Source of the DNA: Lentzea guizhouensis
GTDB lineage: Bacteria; Actinomycetota; Actinomycetes; Mycobacteriales; Pseudonocardiaceae
Length of the DNA: 64,000 nucleotides
Assembly: GCF_001701025.1 (NCBI RefSeq)
Contig: NZ_CP016793.1
Coordinates: 5,022,001-5,086,000 of the forward strand
Direction: 5' to 3'
Below the pieces are notes generated by a model that saw only the letters and a list, made by a program, of their open reading frames with translations, did no database searches and had not been told where the DNA came from. The position numbers were made by a program, and so were the translations under genes. The stretch's first letter is position 1, and the number at the start of each line of letters is the position of its first letter. Below are positions 63,502-64,000 of this stretch, piece after piece.

Positions 63502-63641
63502 CGTACGCGCCGGACCGGCTGTACTCGGAGGTCGCGTACGTCGCCTACCACTTCCACTGGTCGCTCGACTCCATTCTGGACCTGGAACATCCCGACCGGC
63601 TGCGGTACGTCGCCGAGATCTCGTCGCTCGCAGGGAGGTGA
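63498..63641 (+). CDS. DUF6760-like small eCIS protein (47 aa)
   Basis: The sequence LYSEVAYVAYHFHWSLDSILDLEH fits the short DUF6760-type proteins found after the tail-assembly gene in eCIS and phage tail loci. GTG 63498 overlaps the previous stop (GTGA). Role unknown, perhaps assembly. Confidence 0.75.
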   Translation: MTYAPDRLYSEVAYVAYHFHWSLDSILDLEHPDRLRYVAEISSLAGR

Positions 63642-63648
63642 GCCGCCC

Positions 63649-63954
63649 GTGTGGCCGTTCCGTCGATCCGTTGCCCTGCCCGTCGTCCGCGCCGACTGGC
63701 GGACGTTGCCGCCGTTGCAGCGGGTGGTGGGGGCGCATCCGCTGATCAACCCGGTGGGCGGGTTCTCGTCGCGGCTGGCGTCGTGGCAGAACCCGTCGTC
63801 GTTGGCGCCGCTTGGGCATGTGGTGAGTGCGGGGGCGCCTTCCGGGAGTGTTTCCGGGGTGGTGTCGGAGGCTGTGGGGGGTGCTGGGGTGTTTCCGGCT
63901 GCGCCGGTGGTGGCGCGGGCGGTGGAGGCGGGTGAGCCGTCGTCGGTGGGGTGA
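63649..63954 (+). CDS. eCIS-associated hypothetical protein (101 aa)
   Basis: It begins WPFRRSVALPVVRADWRTLPPLQRVVG and has SSRLASWQNPSSLAPLGHVVS, a pattern I associate with a conserved eCIS protein of unknown role. The C-terminus is Val/Gly/Ala-rich. GGGAGGTG precedes the GTG. It may be shorter than usual for its type. Confidence 0.6.
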   Translation: MWPFRRSVALPVVRADWRTLPPLQRVVGAHPLINPVGGFSSRLASWQNPSSLAPLGHVVSAGAPSGSVSGVVSEAVGGAGVFPAAPVVARAVEAGEPSSVG

Positions 63955-64000
63955 GCGAGCCGCCGGTGGGGGTGGTTGAGCCGTCTGCAGGGGTGGGTGA
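63951..64000 (+). CDS. Start of next eCIS gene, cut by the window edge
   Basis: GTG 63951 overlaps the previous stop in the GTGA manner used by other genes of this operon. It reads MSEPPVGVVEPSAGVG to the edge. It could alternatively be a frameshifted continuation of the previous gene. Confidence 0.35.
   Translation, partial: MSEPPVGVVEPSAGVG

Overview
The window is GC-rich actinobacterial DNA. Gene content and codon use fit the Pseudonocardiales (Lentzea, Saccharothrix or Lechevalieria type). The pointers are a conservon, IniB-like and DUF574 proteins, LQ..GN..AV eCIS proteins, many GTG/TTG starts and many GTGA/ATGA stop-start overlaps. The species itself is an inference. No rRNA, tRNA, CRISPR array or replication origin was seen.

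Layout. 1-4091: the end of a WD40 gene broken by several frameshifts, then an intact HTH-nSTAND NTPase with a degenerate propeller. 4173-10584: an SsuBC/TauBC-type ABC transporter (two permeases and an ATPase, no binding protein), a hypothetical gene, an IniB-like V/D repeat protein, and 4-hydroxybenzoate hydroxylase (pobA) divergent from a lone SsuA/TauA-type binding lipoprotein. 10747-14719: a conservon with cvnA, cvnB and cvnD but no cvnC. 14865-19322: a Tat-exported DUF839 protein, a snapalysin-type protease, and a DUF574 methyltransferase coupled to a frameshifted PAS-GGDEF-EAL protein. 19423-24407: a module of sigma factor, small protein, intracellular S8 peptidase and divergent TPR-CHAT protease. 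24409-27783: a NACHT protein with an amyloid-like N-terminal motif. 27882-34719: an AGPS-like oxidase, YggT, a HEAT protein, an Nramp-related transporter, an M6 metalloprotease and a yeast-type cytosine deaminase.

34755-40306: an SDR gene behind a MerR-type promoter. Next come an operon of carboxylate-amine ligase, haem-oxygenase-like protein and STAS protein, a topoisomerase IB, and an operon of SRPBCC protein, SigF/SigB-type sigma factor and DUF4383 protein. Both operons carry sequences that look like SigF/SigB promoters, suggesting a general-stress regulon. 40525-48601: a liv-type ABC transporter operon with an embedded acyl-CoA synthetase. A tnpB element lies between livH and livM.

48683-64000: an extracellular contractile injection system (eCIS) locus that runs off the right edge. 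It holds a DUF4255 protein, an AAA+ ATPase, a frameshifted LQ..GN..AV protein, a DUF4157 protein, and a large helical protein ending in a deaminase-like domain (candidate cargo toxin). A propeller lipoprotein, an MFS transporter and an exported metallophosphoesterase follow on the minus strand. The sheath, tube, a tail-assembly protein, a DUF6760-like protein and further small genes follow on the plus strand.

The two most interesting systems are the TPR-CHAT/S8/sigma module, which could be a protease-gated transcription switch, and the eCIS locus with its deaminase cargo and shared N-terminal motif.
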